Translations under genes and position numbers: made by a program
Notes under the pieces: generated by a model
Database searches by the model: none
What the model was told of the DNA's origin: nothing
The model's input: only the letters and a program-made list of their open reading frames with translations
Shown: in pieces, positions 34,085-43,287 of the stretch
How positions within the stretch are numbered: the stretch's first letter is position 1
Layout of the letters: each line of letters opens with the position of its first letter
Source of the DNA: Sphingomonas sp. ID1715
GTDB lineage: Bacteria > Pseudomonadota > Alphaproteobacteria > Sphingomonadales > Sphingomonadaceae
Direction of reading: 5' to 3'
Assembly (NCBI RefSeq): GCF_013044515.1
Contig: NZ_JABEPR010000003.1
Span: 62,001 to 126,000 of the forward strand
Length of the DNA stretch: 64,000 nt

Positions 34085-34822
34085 TTACCCCACCCGTGCG
34101 GCGAGGGCCTTTTTCAGCCGGTCGTGGGCGCTCTTCTTGATCTGGCAGACGCGGGCGGCGCCGACGCCGAGGACCAGCCCGATCTCCTCGAGATTGAGGT
34201 CCTCGACATAATAGAGCTGGATCACCTGCGCCTCGCGCTCGGAAAGGCGGCCGATCGCTTCGATCAGCGCCTGGCGGGCATCCTCCTGTTCGAGCAATTC
34301 GAACGGGTTGGGGTCATCGCTCATGAACCACGGATTGTCGTCGGTATAGACGCCGTCGATCGGCTCGAAGCGGACCGGCTGCGCGGCGTCGCGCTCCTGG
34401 CGCAGGCGCTCGGTCGGCACGCCGAGCTGGAAGGCGAGTTCCTCGTCGCTCGGCGCGCGGCCGAGCTTCACCGACAGGTTCGACTCGGCGTCGGCGATCT
34501 CGCGGCGGCGGCGCATCGCGCCCCGGGTGATCGTCGCCTGGCGGCGCAACTCGTCGATCATCGAGCCGCGGATGCGCGTGGACAGATATTGGGCGAAGGT
34601 CACCTGCCCGCGATCCTCGAACGAAGCGGCGGCCTCGACGAGGGCGACCAGGCCGGTCTGGATCAGATCCTCCACCTCGACCGAGCTGGAGACGGAGCCA
34701 TGAACGTGCCAGGCGATGCGGCGGACCAGGGGCATATGGTCGCGGATCAGGGCTTCGTGCGCCTGCGCTCCGGTCGTGCCGGTGCGGCTATAGGTGACGG
34801 GCATCAGCGGTTCGGTGGCCAT
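34085..34822 (-). CDS. fliA: Flagellar sigma factor FliA (sigma-28)
   Basis: A 245-residue sigma-70-family factor of the FliA/WhiG type. Region 2 reads LVRRIAWHVHGSVSSSVEVE, DLIQTGLVALVEAAASFEDR and FAQYLSTRIRGSMIDELRRQ. Region 3 covers about 105-160, and region 4 has LSEREAQVIQLYYVEDLNLEEI and ARVCQIKKSAHDRLKKAL. It directs late flagellar genes. The ATG at 34822 gives MATEPLMPV; an in-frame ATG at 34834 overlaps the flhA stop (ATGA) and is an alternative. It follows flhA directly. Confidence 0.92.
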   Translation of the reverse strand: MATEPLMPVTYSRTGTTGAQAHEALIRDHMPLVRRIAWHVHGSVSSSVEVEDLIQTGLVALVEAAASFEDRGQVTFAQYLSTRIRGSMIDELRRQATITRGAMRRRREIADAESNLSVKLGRAPSDEELAFQLGVPTERLRQERDAAQPVRFEPIDGVYTDDNPWFMSDDPNPFELLEQEDARQALIEAIGRLSEREAQVIQLYYVEDLNLEEIGLVLGVGAARVCQIKKSAHDRLKKALAARVG

Positions 34823-34830
34823 ATCCGGTC

Positions 34831-36921
34831 TCATGCGGCGAGCTGTTGCGGGGCGCCGATGACGGCGACGACTTCGACCGCCTTGTCTTCGGGCACTTCG
34901 AGGAAGCTCATCACCGGCGTGTCGGGCAAGGACGCGCGGACGAGCTTGCGGACGGCGAGGCGGACGGTCGGCTGGACGACCAGCGCGAACGGCTTGCCTT
35001 CGGCGATCAGCGGACGCGCGGCCTGCTGCAGCGCATCGACGATGCGGCGGCCAAGGTCCGGCTCGATCATGTGGCGGTTGGACGGATCGGAACGGACCGC
35101 CTGGCCGAGGATCGCCTCGAGCCCGCCCTCCAGCGTCATCACGCGCAGCGGCTCGCGCGGCGTGCACAGGCGCTGGATGATCAGCGGCCCGAGATCGGGG
35201 CGGATCGCTTCGACCAGTTCTTCGGGATCGAGCGTCTTCTGCGCCGCGACCGCGATCGAAGCGGCGATCCGGCGGAATTCCTTCAGCGGAATGCCTTCGG
35301 ACAGCAGCGCGCGCAGCACCTGAGTCAGCGCGGTCAGCGGCACGGGATTGGGCGACAAGGAGGCGACCAGCTGCGCGGCCGAGTCCTTCAGCCGGTCGAG
35401 CAGGCTCTGCACTTCGTCCGGACCCAACAGTTCGGCGGCATGGGCACCGAGCAGGTGGTTGAGCTGGGTCGCGATGACGGTACCGCTGTCGACGACCATA
35501 TAGCCGGCCGCCGTCGCCGCATCGGCGTCGTTCGGCGAAATCCACACCGCGTCGAGGCCGAAGGTCGGGTCCTTGGCGGTGCGGCCCTGCAGCCGCCCGA
35601 CCGCCTGGCCGGTGTCGAGCGCCAGCATCTCGTCGGGCGAGGCGACATCTTCGCCGACCACGACGCCGTTAATGACGATGCGGTAATTATACGGCGGGAT
35701 CGAGATGTTGTCGCGGACGCGGACCTGCGGGACGACAAAGCCGAGTTCCTTCGACAGCTGGCGACGCACGCCGGTGATCCGCGTCATCAGCGGGGCGCCC
35801 TGGCGCTCGTCGACCAACGGCACCAAGCCATAGCCGATCTCGAGATTGACCTGCATCGCGTCCGAGACTTCCGACCAGTCGATCTTGCTGAGATCGGCGG
35901 GCGTGTCGTCATTGGCCGGGACCGGCAGGGCGTCGGCGGCGGCCTTGGCCTTGCTGAGCTTCCAGGCGACGAAACCAGCCAAGGCGGCGAGCGGCAGCAT
36001 GACGAGGTGCGGCATGCCCGGCAGCACGCCGAGAATGCCGAGGATTGCGGCCACCGGCGCCCAGGTTCGCGCGCTGGCGAACTGGCTGCCGATCTGGCCG
36101 GCAAGGTCGTGGCTGGAGGCGACGCGGGTGACGATCGCGGCCGCCGCGATCGACAGCAACAGCGACGGGATCTGCGCGACGAGCGCGTCGCCGACCGCCA
36201 GCATCACATAGGTCTTGGCCGCTTCGGCGATGCCGAGGCCGTGGCTGGCGACGCCGATGATCAGGCCGCCGATCACGTTGACGCCGAGGATCAGCAGCGC
36301 CGCGGTGGCGTCGCCCTTCACGAACTTCGACGAACCGTCCATCGAGCCGTAGAAATCGGCCTCGACGCCAGTCTCCACGCGACGTGCCTTGGCCTCCTCC
36401 GGCGTGATCAGGCCGGCATTGAGGTCGGCGTCGATCGCCATCTGCTTGCCGGGCAAAGCGTCGAGGGTGAAGCGGGCCGACACTTCGGACACGCGGCCCG
36501 CGCCCTTGGTGATCACGATCATGTTGATGATGACGAGGATCGCGAAGACGAGCAGGCCGACGACATAATTGCCGCCGATCAGGAAGGCGCCGAACGCCTC
36601 GATGACATGGCCGGCGGCGGCCTTTCCTTCATGGCCGTGGACCAGCACGACGCGGGTCGAGGCGACGTTCAGCGCCAGCCGGAACAGGGTCGCGAGCAGC
36701 AGCACGGTCGGAAAGCTGGAAAAGTCGAGCGGCTTTTCCGCATTCAGCGCCACCATCAGCACCGCGACCGAGACCATGATGTTCAGGATGAAGAACAGGT
36801 CGAGCAGGCCGGCCGGGATCGGCACGACCATCAGCAGCACGAGGATCAGGATGCCGGCGGGTAGGGCGGCGAGGCGCCCCATCTTCATCGTCGCGGCGGG
36901 TGTGAGAGCGATCGAGGCCAC
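34831..36921 (-). CDS. flhA: Flagellar export protein FlhA
   Basis: A 696-residue membrane component of the flagellar type III export gate. About eight N-terminal transmembrane helices are present, with the FHIPEP-family motif FPTVLLLATLFRLALNVAST, followed by a large cytoplasmic domain (about 350-690). The GTG at 36921 starts 3 nt after the stop of the upstream gene, with a G-rich ribosome site in its end. Size and motifs match full-length FlhA. Confidence 0.96.
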   Translation of the reverse strand: MASIALTPAATMKMGRLAALPAGILILVLLMVVPIPAGLLDLFFILNIMVSVAVLMVALNAEKPLDFSSFPTVLLLATLFRLALNVASTRVVLVHGHEGKAAAGHVIEAFGAFLIGGNYVVGLLVFAILVIINMIVITKGAGRVSEVSARFTLDALPGKQMAIDADLNAGLITPEEAKARRVETGVEADFYGSMDGSSKFVKGDATAALLILGVNVIGGLIIGVASHGLGIAEAAKTYVMLAVGDALVAQIPSLLLSIAAAAIVTRVASSHDLAGQIGSQFASARTWAPVAAILGILGVLPGMPHLVMLPLAALAGFVAWKLSKAKAAADALPVPANDDTPADLSKIDWSEVSDAMQVNLEIGYGLVPLVDERQGAPLMTRITGVRRQLSKELGFVVPQVRVRDNISIPPYNYRIVINGVVVGEDVASPDEMLALDTGQAVGRLQGRTAKDPTFGLDAVWISPNDADAATAAGYMVVDSGTVIATQLNHLLGAHAAELLGPDEVQSLLDRLKDSAAQLVASLSPNPVPLTALTQVLRALLSEGIPLKEFRRIAASIAVAAQKTLDPEELVEAIRPDLGPLIIQRLCTPREPLRVMTLEGGLEAILGQAVRSDPSNRHMIEPDLGRRIVDALQQAARPLIAEGKPFALVVQPTVRLAVRKLVRASLPDTPVMSFLEVPEDKAVEVVAVIGAPQQLAA

Positions 36922-36924
36922 CCG

Positions 36925-37761
36925 TTACGCCCCCATGCTCGCGAGCAGCATATAGGCGAGCTTCGCGCTGTCCGGCGTTGGGCGGAGCAGGTTGGGGCGG
37001 TCGGCCGAGGCGAGCAGCTGGTCGAGCGTCGCGGTCTCGGGCCGGTCCTGCTGCTCGATCACCGCGAGCTGGAAGGCCGCATCGGGTCTGCCGGGTGCGG
37101 CAACGGGCGGCAACGACTTGCCGCCGGCGGCAATCTCGACGCCCCGTTGCAGCTTGGTCGCAAAGCGATCGTAGATTTCGGAGACGGAGCGCATCCGCCC
37201 GCCTTCGCCGAAGAAGATGCCGCGATTGGAGGCGGCCGCAGCCGGGAAGAGCTGTGCTGCCGCGGTCTCGGGATTGCGCTGCAGCGTGGAGAGGAACTTC
37301 TTGGCGCCCCCGATACCCAGGAAATGCGCCATATAGAGGTCGGTGCCGCCTGCTTCGCGGCCCAGGGTCGCCTCCAACTCCGCCTTGTTGTCCGCGGCAT
37401 GCTCGGCCGCCATCAGCGAAGCGACTTCGGGATTGTTGCGCAGCTTCAGCACATAATCGCGGGTCGCGAGGTCGGAGATGTAATAGCGGCCGCTTGGTCC
37501 CTGGGTGATCTTGTCGGCAGCCCAGCCCAGGCCGTGTTCGGCGCCGTGCTTCTTGACCGTGCCCAGCCAGCTTTGCTCGACAAACTGATAGAGGCCCGAT
37601 GCGCTGCTGGTCGGCGCCTTGGCGTCCACACGCAGGCTCGATTCCACCTGCGCCTGGCCGAGCAGATAGGAGAAATCGACTCCGGTCTTATGGCTCGCCC
37701 GCTGGATGGCGGACTGCACGCCTCCGGTCGAAAGCAGCGATTGCAGCGTGGCAACGGTCAT
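36925..37761 (-). CDS. Lytic-transglycosylase-domain protein (flagellar, FlgJ-like role)
   Basis: A 278-residue protein with an SLT-like fold at residues about 15-150: SYLLGQAQVESSLRVDAKAP carries the presumed catalytic Glu40, followed by SASGLYQFVEQSW. No signal peptide is evident, so export may go through the flagellar apparatus. The C-terminal part is not recognised. Its position 3 nt before flhA suggests a rod-assembly muramidase like the FlgJ C-terminal domain, but the sequence type differs. The 176 nt to the next gene hold a TGGCA-CGC-TGCCA dyad (37829-37841) of unknown role. Confidence 0.78.
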   Translation of the reverse strand: MTVATLQSLLSTGGVQSAIQRASHKTGVDFSYLLGQAQVESSLRVDAKAPTSSASGLYQFVEQSWLGTVKKHGAEHGLGWAADKITQGPSGRYYISDLATRDYVLKLRNNPEVASLMAAEHAADNKAELEATLGREAGGTDLYMAHFLGIGGAKKFLSTLQRNPETAAAQLFPAAAASNRGIFFGEGGRMRSVSEIYDRFATKLQRGVEIAAGGKSLPPVAAPGRPDAAFQLAVIEQQDRPETATLDQLLASADRPNLLRPTPDSAKLAYMLLASMGA

Positions 37762-37937
37762 TCAGACGCCCCGATTGATGTCACGGCGCTTTCAGCAAGG
37801 AATGTGCCATTTCGGCGCAGTCCCGCGATGGCACGCTGCCACTCCAATCGATGCTGGGAGTCAGAAAAGGAGATTGGTAACAAGCCGGCGGTAAGAGAAC
37901 GGGCCATTCCCGGGGTCTTTGTTTGTGGGGGTTTCTT

Positions 37938-38531
37938 ATGCGTAAACTGATGCTCGGCGTTGCCGCCGTGACCTGCCTTGCCGGCGCCGTTCCGGCCCAA
38001 GCCAAGAACAACAGCCCCGCGCCCGCATCGGGTCCGATCGCCTGTTCGTTGAGCGACCTCAATGTGACGACCCTGGACTGCAGCGGCTTCTATAGCGGCA
38101 ATCTGCTCAGCAACGCCACGCGCGACGAGCAGTTCGCCGGCCTCAAGGATGTCGGCTTCACCTGGGACAAGAACTTCACCGGGCTCGAGGCTGCAGGTCT
38201 GAAGTACAACCTGACGGATTCGAAGACGGTCGGCCTGCATCAGACGCTCACCGGCATCACCTTTCTGGGCATCCATTTCGGTGGTGGCGGCCCGAACGGC
38301 GTCGGCAACGGCACCGGCTTTTACAAGATCGATGCGGGATCGAGCCTGACCAGCTTCCTCGTGAAGTTCCAAGGCATCTCCAACATCGCGATCTATTCGA
38401 CCGGCAATGTCGCGCCGCCGCCCCCGCCCGCCGCAGTTCCCGAGCCGGCTATGTGGGCGTTGCTGATCAGCGGCTTCGGCCTGATCGGCGCAGCGGCCCG
38501 CCGCCGCAAGCGCACCGCCGCCTTCGCTTGA
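37938..38531 (+). CDS. PEPxxWA-CTERM sorting-domain protein
   Basis: A 197-residue exported protein. A signal peptide (MRKLMLGVAAVTCLAGAVPA) and a C-terminal PEP-CTERM tail bracket it: VPEPAMWALLISGFGLIGAA followed by RRRKR. The tail is the exosortase recognition and anchor signal in its sphingomonad PEPxxWA variant. The body (about 30-165) is unrecognised and Gly/Asn-rich. The ATG at 37938 has a GGGGG ribosome site 7 nt upstream. Confidence 0.9.
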   Translation: MRKLMLGVAAVTCLAGAVPAQAKNNSPAPASGPIACSLSDLNVTTLDCSGFYSGNLLSNATRDEQFAGLKDVGFTWDKNFTGLEAAGLKYNLTDSKTVGLHQTLTGITFLGIHFGGGGPNGVGNGTGFYKIDAGSSLTSFLVKFQGISNIAIYSTGNVAPPPPPAAVPEPAMWALLISGFGLIGAAARRRKRTAAFA

Positions 38532-38549
38532 TCCGCCGGACTCGTCCGC

Positions 38550-38570
38550 GGCACGGCTGACCGCCGTGCC
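38550..38570 (+). terminator. Hairpin after the PEPxxWA gene
   Basis: GGCACGGC (38550-38557) and GCCGTGCC (38563-38570) form a perfect 8-bp stem with a 5-nt loop, 19 nt after the stop. The downstream tract is only modestly T-rich, so termination is likely but partial. Confidence 0.5.
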
Positions 38571-38607
38571 GATTCTCAATAGACGAAGAGTGCGGCATGG
38601 TTTTCCG

Positions 38608-39258
38608 ATGGGGAGGAACCTTGCCGTTGTTGCTGGTGTCGCGCTGCTGCTGGCCGCGTGCACCGGCCGCGACGAGCAGCGCGCCCAGCCCCGGCCCAGC
38701 CCACCCAACCGCCTGACGATCGACTCGCCGCAGGTGCGCGTCTGCCTTGCCAATCTCGGCCAGCTCGCCCGCTTTTCGGCACTACCCGATCGGGATTATG
38801 GCGGCGGCTGCTACAGCTTTGCGAGCGTCAAGCTGCTCGACGCCGGCGTGCCGGTGTCTAACTTGGGCGCTATGAACTGCAGCCTGGCGGCGACCTTCAG
38901 TGCATGGGTGCGGAATGGCGTGATGCCGGCGGCCCGGCTGTATCTGCGCAGCGAGATCGCCAAGGTCGAGACCTTCGGCACTTATTCCTGCCGCAACGTC
39001 AACGGCGCCCTCGCCGGGCGCCTGTCCGAGCATGCCACCGCCAATGCGGTCGATGTCAGCGGCTTCCTGCTCGCCGACGGGCGGCAGATCACGCTCAAGA
39101 AGGACTGGAACTCGCCCGATGCCGATGTGCGCAGCTTCCTGCTCGTGATCCGCACCTCGGCATGCCGTCGCTTCAAGACCGTGCTGAGCCCCGATTATAA
39201 CAGCCTGCACGCCGATCACTTCCACCTGGACATGGGGCGCGGCCCTTTCTGCAGGTGA
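38608..39258 (+). CDS. Extensin-like lipoprotein
   Basis: A 216-residue protein with a lipoprotein signal (MGRNLAVVAGVALLLAAC, lipobox Cys18) followed by a Pro/Arg-rich linker. The C-terminal extensin-like (DUF882/peptidase-M15-like) domain has HATANAVDVSGF and LHADHFHLDM, with the His/Asp pattern typical of D,D-carboxypeptidase-like metal sites. It is likely a cell-envelope zinc-dependent hydrolase, not proven. No clear Shine-Dalgarno precedes the ATG at 38608. Confidence 0.85.
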   Translation: MGRNLAVVAGVALLLAACTGRDEQRAQPRPSPPNRLTIDSPQVRVCLANLGQLARFSALPDRDYGGGCYSFASVKLLDAGVPVSNLGAMNCSLAATFSAWVRNGVMPAARLYLRSEIAKVETFGTYSCRNVNGALAGRLSEHATANAVDVSGFLLADGRQITLKKDWNSPDADVRSFLLVIRTSACRRFKTVLSPDYNSLHADHFHLDMGRGPFCR

Positions 39259-39296
39259 TTGCCGCGGCGGCGCACTCCGCCTAAGCCCGCCCGCTT

Positions 39297-40169
39297 ATGA
39301 CCGATACCCGCGTACCTTCCCGCGTCTTTCCCAATGCCCATGAAGAGGCAAAGGCGACGCAAAACCTCACCCAGACTCCGCAGACCATGCATCCGGCCTA
39401 CCGGCTGGCGTTCCAGGACGACGAGTTCCTGCTGCGCGAGGATCTGCGCCCCGTCCGGTTCCAGCTGGAGCTGCTGAAGCCGGAATTGCTGCTCGACGAG
39501 GCGAAGATCGGTTCCACCTTCGTCTTCTACGGGTCCGCACGCATTCCCGAACCGGCCAAAGCCGAAGTCCTGCGCGAGGTCGCGACCGACGATTACGCGA
39601 AGAAGGTCGCCGAGCGGCTGATCGCCAAGGCCAAATATTACGACGTCGCGCGCGAACTCGCCCAGCTGGCCAGCCATGCGGCGCGCGACATGGAAGGTCG
39701 GCGCCACTTCGTCGTCTGCTCGGGCGGCGGCCCGTCGATCATGGAAGCGGCGAATCGGGGCGCGCAGGACGTCGGCGCCGAGTCGGTCGGCCTCAACATC
39801 GTGCTGCCGCACGAACAGACACCCAACCCCTATGTCACGCCGGGCCTGAGCTTCCAGTTCCACTATTTCGCGCTGCGCAAGATGCACTTTCTGTTGCGCG
39901 CCCGTGCCGTGGCCGTCTTCCCCGGCGGCTTCGGCACGTTCGACGAGACGTTCGAGCTGCTGACGCTCATCCAGACCGGCAAGGTCTCGCCGATCCCGGT
40001 GCTGATGTATGGCCGGGAATTCTGGGAGCGCGTCGTCGATTTCGAAGCGCTTGCCGAAGAAGGCGTGATCGCGCGCAAGGACCTGGAGCTGTTCCATTTC
40101 GTCGAAACGGCGCAGGAAGGCTGGGACTATGTGCGCAAGTGGTGGCGCGACCGGCCGCTCGCCGAATAG
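39297..40169 (+). CDS. LOG-family (TIGR00730-like) protein
   Basis: A 290-residue protein of the LOG/Rossmann phosphoribohydrolase family. Motifs are VVCSGGGPSIMEAANRGAQD and PGGFGTFDETFELLT (the PGGxGTxxE signature). Family members release cytokinin bases from nucleoside monophosphates, or act as pyrimidine/purine nucleosidases. This long version has an extra N-terminal region (about 1-75) of unknown role. The upstream gap is 38 nt. Confidence 0.88.
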   Translation: MTDTRVPSRVFPNAHEEAKATQNLTQTPQTMHPAYRLAFQDDEFLLREDLRPVRFQLELLKPELLLDEAKIGSTFVFYGSARIPEPAKAEVLREVATDDYAKKVAERLIAKAKYYDVARELAQLASHAARDMEGRRHFVVCSGGGPSIMEAANRGAQDVGAESVGLNIVLPHEQTPNPYVTPGLSFQFHYFALRKMHFLLRARAVAVFPGGFGTFDETFELLTLIQTGKVSPIPVLMYGREFWERVVDFEALAEEGVIARKDLELFHFVETAQEGWDYVRKWWRDRPLAE

Positions 40170-40206
40170 GGAACATGGGCATGATCGGAGCGTCTGACCG
40201 GCGCCG

Positions 40207-40944
40207 ATGACCAGCAAATACGCCACCAAGCTGCTGCCGCGCGCGCACGCCGACGCTTCCGATCCATCCCTGGTGGATCGCGCGGCGGTGCTGACGTTCG
40301 GCGCGATCGGCTGGCCGTGGCTGCTGCGGAGCCTGTCGGGCGGCAGCAAGCGCGACAAGGCGCGGCTGCTTGAGCGGCTTCAGCTGCCGGCCGACGCGCT
40401 GCCGAACCTCGGCAGCTGGAAGGCCGACACCGCGTTGCTCCACCGCATTGTCGACACGATCGAAAAGCTGCGACCGCGGCAGGTGGTCGAGCTGGGCGCG
40501 GGGGCGTCGACGCTGGTTGCGGCGCGCGCGATGGCGCTGAGCGGCGGCGGCAGACTCACCAGCTTCGACCAACATGCGGACTTCGTCGCGGCGACCGGTG
40601 CCTGGCTGGTGGAGCATGGCCTGTCTGCCAATCTGCACACGGCCGCCCTGGTGCCAGCGCCGGCCGGCTGGCCGCGCCTCTGGTACGACGTGCATCATCT
40701 GCCCGATCGCATCGACCTGCTGATCATCGACGGCCCGCCCTGGACGGTCCATCCGCTGGTGCGCGGCGCGGCCGAGACGCTGTTCGATCGCATTCCGGTC
40801 GGCGGCACCGTGCTGCTCGACGACGCCGCCCGCCCCGGCGAACGCCTCGTGGCCCGCCGCTGGCGCAAGGCCTGGCCGAACTTCAGTTTCACGCTCGACC
40901 GCAGCGGCACCAAGGGCACGCTGGTCGGGGTCAGGATCCGCTAG
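40207..40944 (+). CDS. Class I SAM-dependent methyltransferase-like protein
   Basis: A 245-residue protein with a Rossmann methyltransferase core. The SAM motif is QVVELGAGASTLVAARAMAL (near 95-114), then GRLTSFDQHADF and IDLLIIDGPPW (motif IV-like). It resembles the FkbM/CmcI-style methyltransferases that modify small molecules or polysaccharides; the substrate is unknown. It ends one base before aroC on the opposite strand. Confidence 0.78.
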   Translation: MTSKYATKLLPRAHADASDPSLVDRAAVLTFGAIGWPWLLRSLSGGSKRDKARLLERLQLPADALPNLGSWKADTALLHRIVDTIEKLRPRQVVELGAGASTLVAARAMALSGGGRLTSFDQHADFVAATGAWLVEHGLSANLHTAALVPAPAGWPRLWYDVHHLPDRIDLLIIDGPPWTVHPLVRGAAETLFDRIPVGGTVLLDDAARPGERLVARRWRKAWPNFSFTLDRSGTKGTLVGVRIR

Positions 40945-40945
40945 C

Positions 40946-42007
40946 TCAGCCGCACTGGGCGCGGTGCAGCAGCTTCTGGTCGGCGAGGACCAGCGCCATC
41001 ATCGCTTCGACCACGGGGACGCCACGGATGCCGACACAGGGATCGTGCCGGCCCTTGGTCATGATCTCCGTCGCTTCGCCGGCGCGGGTGATCGTTTCCA
41101 CCGGCGTCAGGATCGAGCTGGTCGGCTTGAAGGCGACGCGCAAGCGGACCGGCTGACCCGTCGAGATGCCGCCGGCAATGCCGCCGGCGTGATTGCTGGC
41201 AAAGCTGGGACCGCGCTCGCCCGGTCGCATCGGATCGGCATTCTCTTCGCCGCGCAGCCGCGAAGCCGCGAAGCCGTCGCCGATCTCGACTCCTTTCACC
41301 GCGTTGATCGACATGGCGGCCGCGGCGAGCTCGCTGTCGAGCTTGGCATAGAGCGGCGCGCCCCAGCCGGCGGGCACCCCTGACGCTTCGCACTCCACCA
41401 CAGCCCCGAGCGAAGAGCCGGACTTGCGGGCATCGTCGATCAGCCGCTCCCACCGGGCGGCGGCGGCCGCGTCCGGGCAGAAGAAGGGGTTGGCATCGAT
41501 CTGCTCGGCATCGAAGCTCGCGATCGCGTCGCCGCCGACTTCGCTCACCCAGGCCCGGATGGTCACTTCGGGGATGACGAGGCGCGCCACGGCGCCCGCG
41601 GCGACACGCGACGCGGTTTCGCGCGCCGAGGAACGCCCGCCGCCGCGATAGTCGCGTAAGCCGTATTTCGCGTCATAAGCATAGTCGGCATGGCCCGGCC
41701 GATAAGCCTGCGCGACCTCGGAATAGTCCTTCGAGCGCTGGTCGACATTGTCGATGAGCAGGCTGATCGGCGTGCCCGTCGTCTTGCCCTCGAACACCCC
41801 GGAGAGGATGCGGACTTGATCCGGCTCCTGCCGCTGCGTGGTGAAGCGCGACTGGCCGGGCCGCCGGCGATCGAGCCAGGGCTGGATGTCCTGCTCGCTG
41901 AGGCTCAAGCCGGGCGGACAGCCATCCACCACCGCCCCGATGGCCGGTCCGTGACTTTCCCCCCAGGTCGTGAACCGGAAGACGCGACCGAAGCTGTTGA
42001 AGCTCAC
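40946..42007 (-). CDS. aroC: Chorismate synthase
   Basis: A 353-residue AroC that converts EPSP to chorismate with reduced FMN, the last step of the shikimate pathway. Signatures: [37 protein letters not shown], and [20 protein letters not shown]. Length is normal. The ATG at 42007 overlaps the DUF2442 stop (ATGA), so aroC is the last gene of the fabI/DUF4160/DUF2442/aroC run. Confidence 0.97.
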   Translation of the reverse strand: MSFNSFGRVFRFTTWGESHGPAIGAVVDGCPPGLSLSEQDIQPWLDRRRPGQSRFTTQRQEPDQVRILSGVFEGKTTGTPISLLIDNVDQRSKDYSEVAQAYRPGHADYAYDAKYGLRDYRGGGRSSARETASRVAAGAVARLVIPEVTIRAWVSEVGGDAIASFDAEQIDANPFFCPDAAAAARWERLIDDARKSGSSLGAVVECEASGVPAGWGAPLYAKLDSELAAAAMSINAVKGVEIGDGFAASRLRGEENADPMRPGERGPSFASNHAGGIAGGISTGQPVRLRVAFKPTSSILTPVETITRAGEATEIMTKGRHDPCVGIRGVPVVEAMMALVLADQKLLHRAQCG

Positions 42008-42267
42008 GCCGCCTGACGAGATCCGCTCAGCTGTTCGCGCCAGCCGAACAGCAATCCCTCGATCGAGACATCTTCATCGAGCGCCTCCCAGTGAATGCCG
42101 CTGGGGGAGATGAAAAAATCCTGACGCGCCTCCGACGTGCCGTTCAGGAGGCGAGGATACCAGACCAGCGGAACACCCAGGGTGCGGCCATCGCTCAGGG
42201 ACACCCACATCGAGTCGGCGTCGAAGCGAACGTCAGTCGCTTCCGGCAAAGAAGGCGTTCCATGCAT
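42004..42267 (-). CDS. DUF2442 protein
   Basis: An 87-residue protein of the DUF2442 family. Hallmarks are [40 protein letters not shown] and [18 protein letters not shown]2442 genes usually follow a DUF4160 gene, and the pair is a predicted toxin-antitoxin-like unit; the biological role is not established. It overlaps DUF4160 by 35 nt and aroC by 4 nt, tying its translation to both. Confidence 0.85.
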   Translation of the reverse strand: MHGTPSLPEATDVRFDADSMWVSLSDGRTLGVPLVWYPRLLNGTSEARQDFFISPSGIHWEALDEDVSIEGLLFGWREQLSGSRQAA

Positions 42268-42484
42268 CGATCAGTTCCTGACGGCGCTTTCTGACAGTTT
42301 CCTGGGCCTGCCGCAACTCGCGCGCGGTCAGCCCCTTGTTGCGGGCGAGGCGCACTTCGGGGTCGAGCCAGAATTTGGCGTCCCCTCCTGGACGAGCGAC
42401 ATGGACGTGGACAGGCTCGCGAGGCAGGCCTTCATGGGCGAAGAAGTGGATGCGCAGCCCAGCTTCCCTGAATACAACCGGCAT
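42233..42484 (-). CDS. DUF4160 protein
   Basis: An 83-residue DUF4160 protein starting MPVVFREAGLRIHFFAHEGL, with REPVHVHVARPGGDAKFWLD, then EVRLARNKGLTARELRQAQE. This is the partner of DUF2442. The ATG at 42484 overlaps the fabI stop by one base (TGATG), and the gene overlaps DUF2442 by 35 nt in another frame. Candidate toxin-antitoxin module; which half would be toxic cannot be told from sequence. Confidence 0.85.
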   Translation of the reverse strand: MPVVFREAGLRIHFFAHEGLPREPVHVHVARPGGDAKFWLDPEVRLARNKGLTARELRQAQETVRKRRQELIDAWNAFFAGSD

Positions 42485-43287
42485 CAGGCCAGCGCAATGT
42501 CGGGTGCGTCCTTCTGCTTCATGCCGACGACGTGGTAGCCGGCGTCGACATGGTGGGTTTCGCCGGTCACGCCTGCCGCCAGATCGCTGAGCAGATAGAG
42601 CGCGGCGCCGCCGACATCCTCGATCGAAACGTTGCGGCGCATCGGGCTGTTCAGTTCGTTCCACTTCAGGATGTAGCGGAAATCGCCGATGCCGGAGGCG
42701 GCGAGCGTCTTGATTGGGCCGGCCGAGATCGCGTTGACGCGAATGCCGTCGGGGCCGAGATCGTTCGCCAGATATTTGACGCTCGTTTCGAGCGCGGACT
42801 TGGCCACGCCCATGACGTTGTAATGCGGCACCACCTTTTCGGCGCCGTAATAGGAGAGGGTGAGCAGCGATCCGCCTTCGCGCATCATCGCGGCGGCGCG
42901 CTGGGCGACCGCGGTGAAGCTGTAGACGCTGATGTTCATCGTCAGCAGGAAATCATCGAGGCCGATGTCGCAATAGCGGCCGCGCAGCGTTTCCTTGTTG
43001 GTGTAGCCGATCGCATGCACGACGAAGTCGATGGCAGGCCAACGCTCCTTCAGTTCGGCGAAGGTTCGATCGAGGGCCGCCATGTCGGACACGTCGCAGT
43101 CGAGGAGGAAGTCGGAGCCGAGCTCTTCGGCGAGCGGCCGCACGCGCTTCTCCAGCGCCTCGCCCTGATAGCTGAAGGCGAGTTCGGCGCCGGCTTCGTG
43201 CAGCTTTTTCGAAATACCCCAGGCGAGAGAGCGTTCATTGGCCAGGCCCATGATCAGCCCGCGCTTGCCCTTCATCAGATCCGTCAC
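42484..43287 (-). CDS. fabI: Enoyl-[acyl-carrier-protein] reductase FabI
   Basis: A 267-residue NADH-dependent FabI of type II fatty-acid synthesis. The cofactor segment is RGLIMGLANERSLAWGISKK. Catalytic Tyr156 and Lys163 lie in HYNVMGVAKSALE, and Tyr146/147 in LSYYGAEKV. The triclosan-site segment is VVHAIGY. The GTG at 43287 is chosen because it overlaps the upstream stop (GTGA); an ATG at 43275 (MKGKRG) would also serve. Coupled to YihY upstream and DUF4160 downstream. Confidence 0.96.
   Translation of the reverse strand: MTDLMKGKRGLIMGLANERSLAWGISKKLHEAGAELAFSYQGEALEKRVRPLAEELGSDFLLDCDVSDMAALDRTFAELKERWPAIDFVVHAIGYTNKETLRGRYCDIGLDDFLLTMNISVYSFTAVAQRAAAMMREGGSLLTLSYYGAEKVVPHYNVMGVAKSALETSVKYLANDLGPDGIRVNAISAGPIKTLAASGIGDFRYILKWNELNSPMRRNVSIEDVGGAALYLLSDLAAGVTGETHHVDAGYHVVGMKQKDAPDIALA

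Noticed and set aside
34846-36864. A 672-codon open frame antisense to flhA
   Set aside because: Same reasoning: the sense strand encodes complete FlhA; the antisense product is low-complexity and charged.
37762-37937. Sigma-54 promoter ahead of the PEPxxWA gene
   Set aside because: TGGCACG is present at 37829, but the -12 TTGC element is not at the right distance; only a TGGCA/TGCCA dyad remains.
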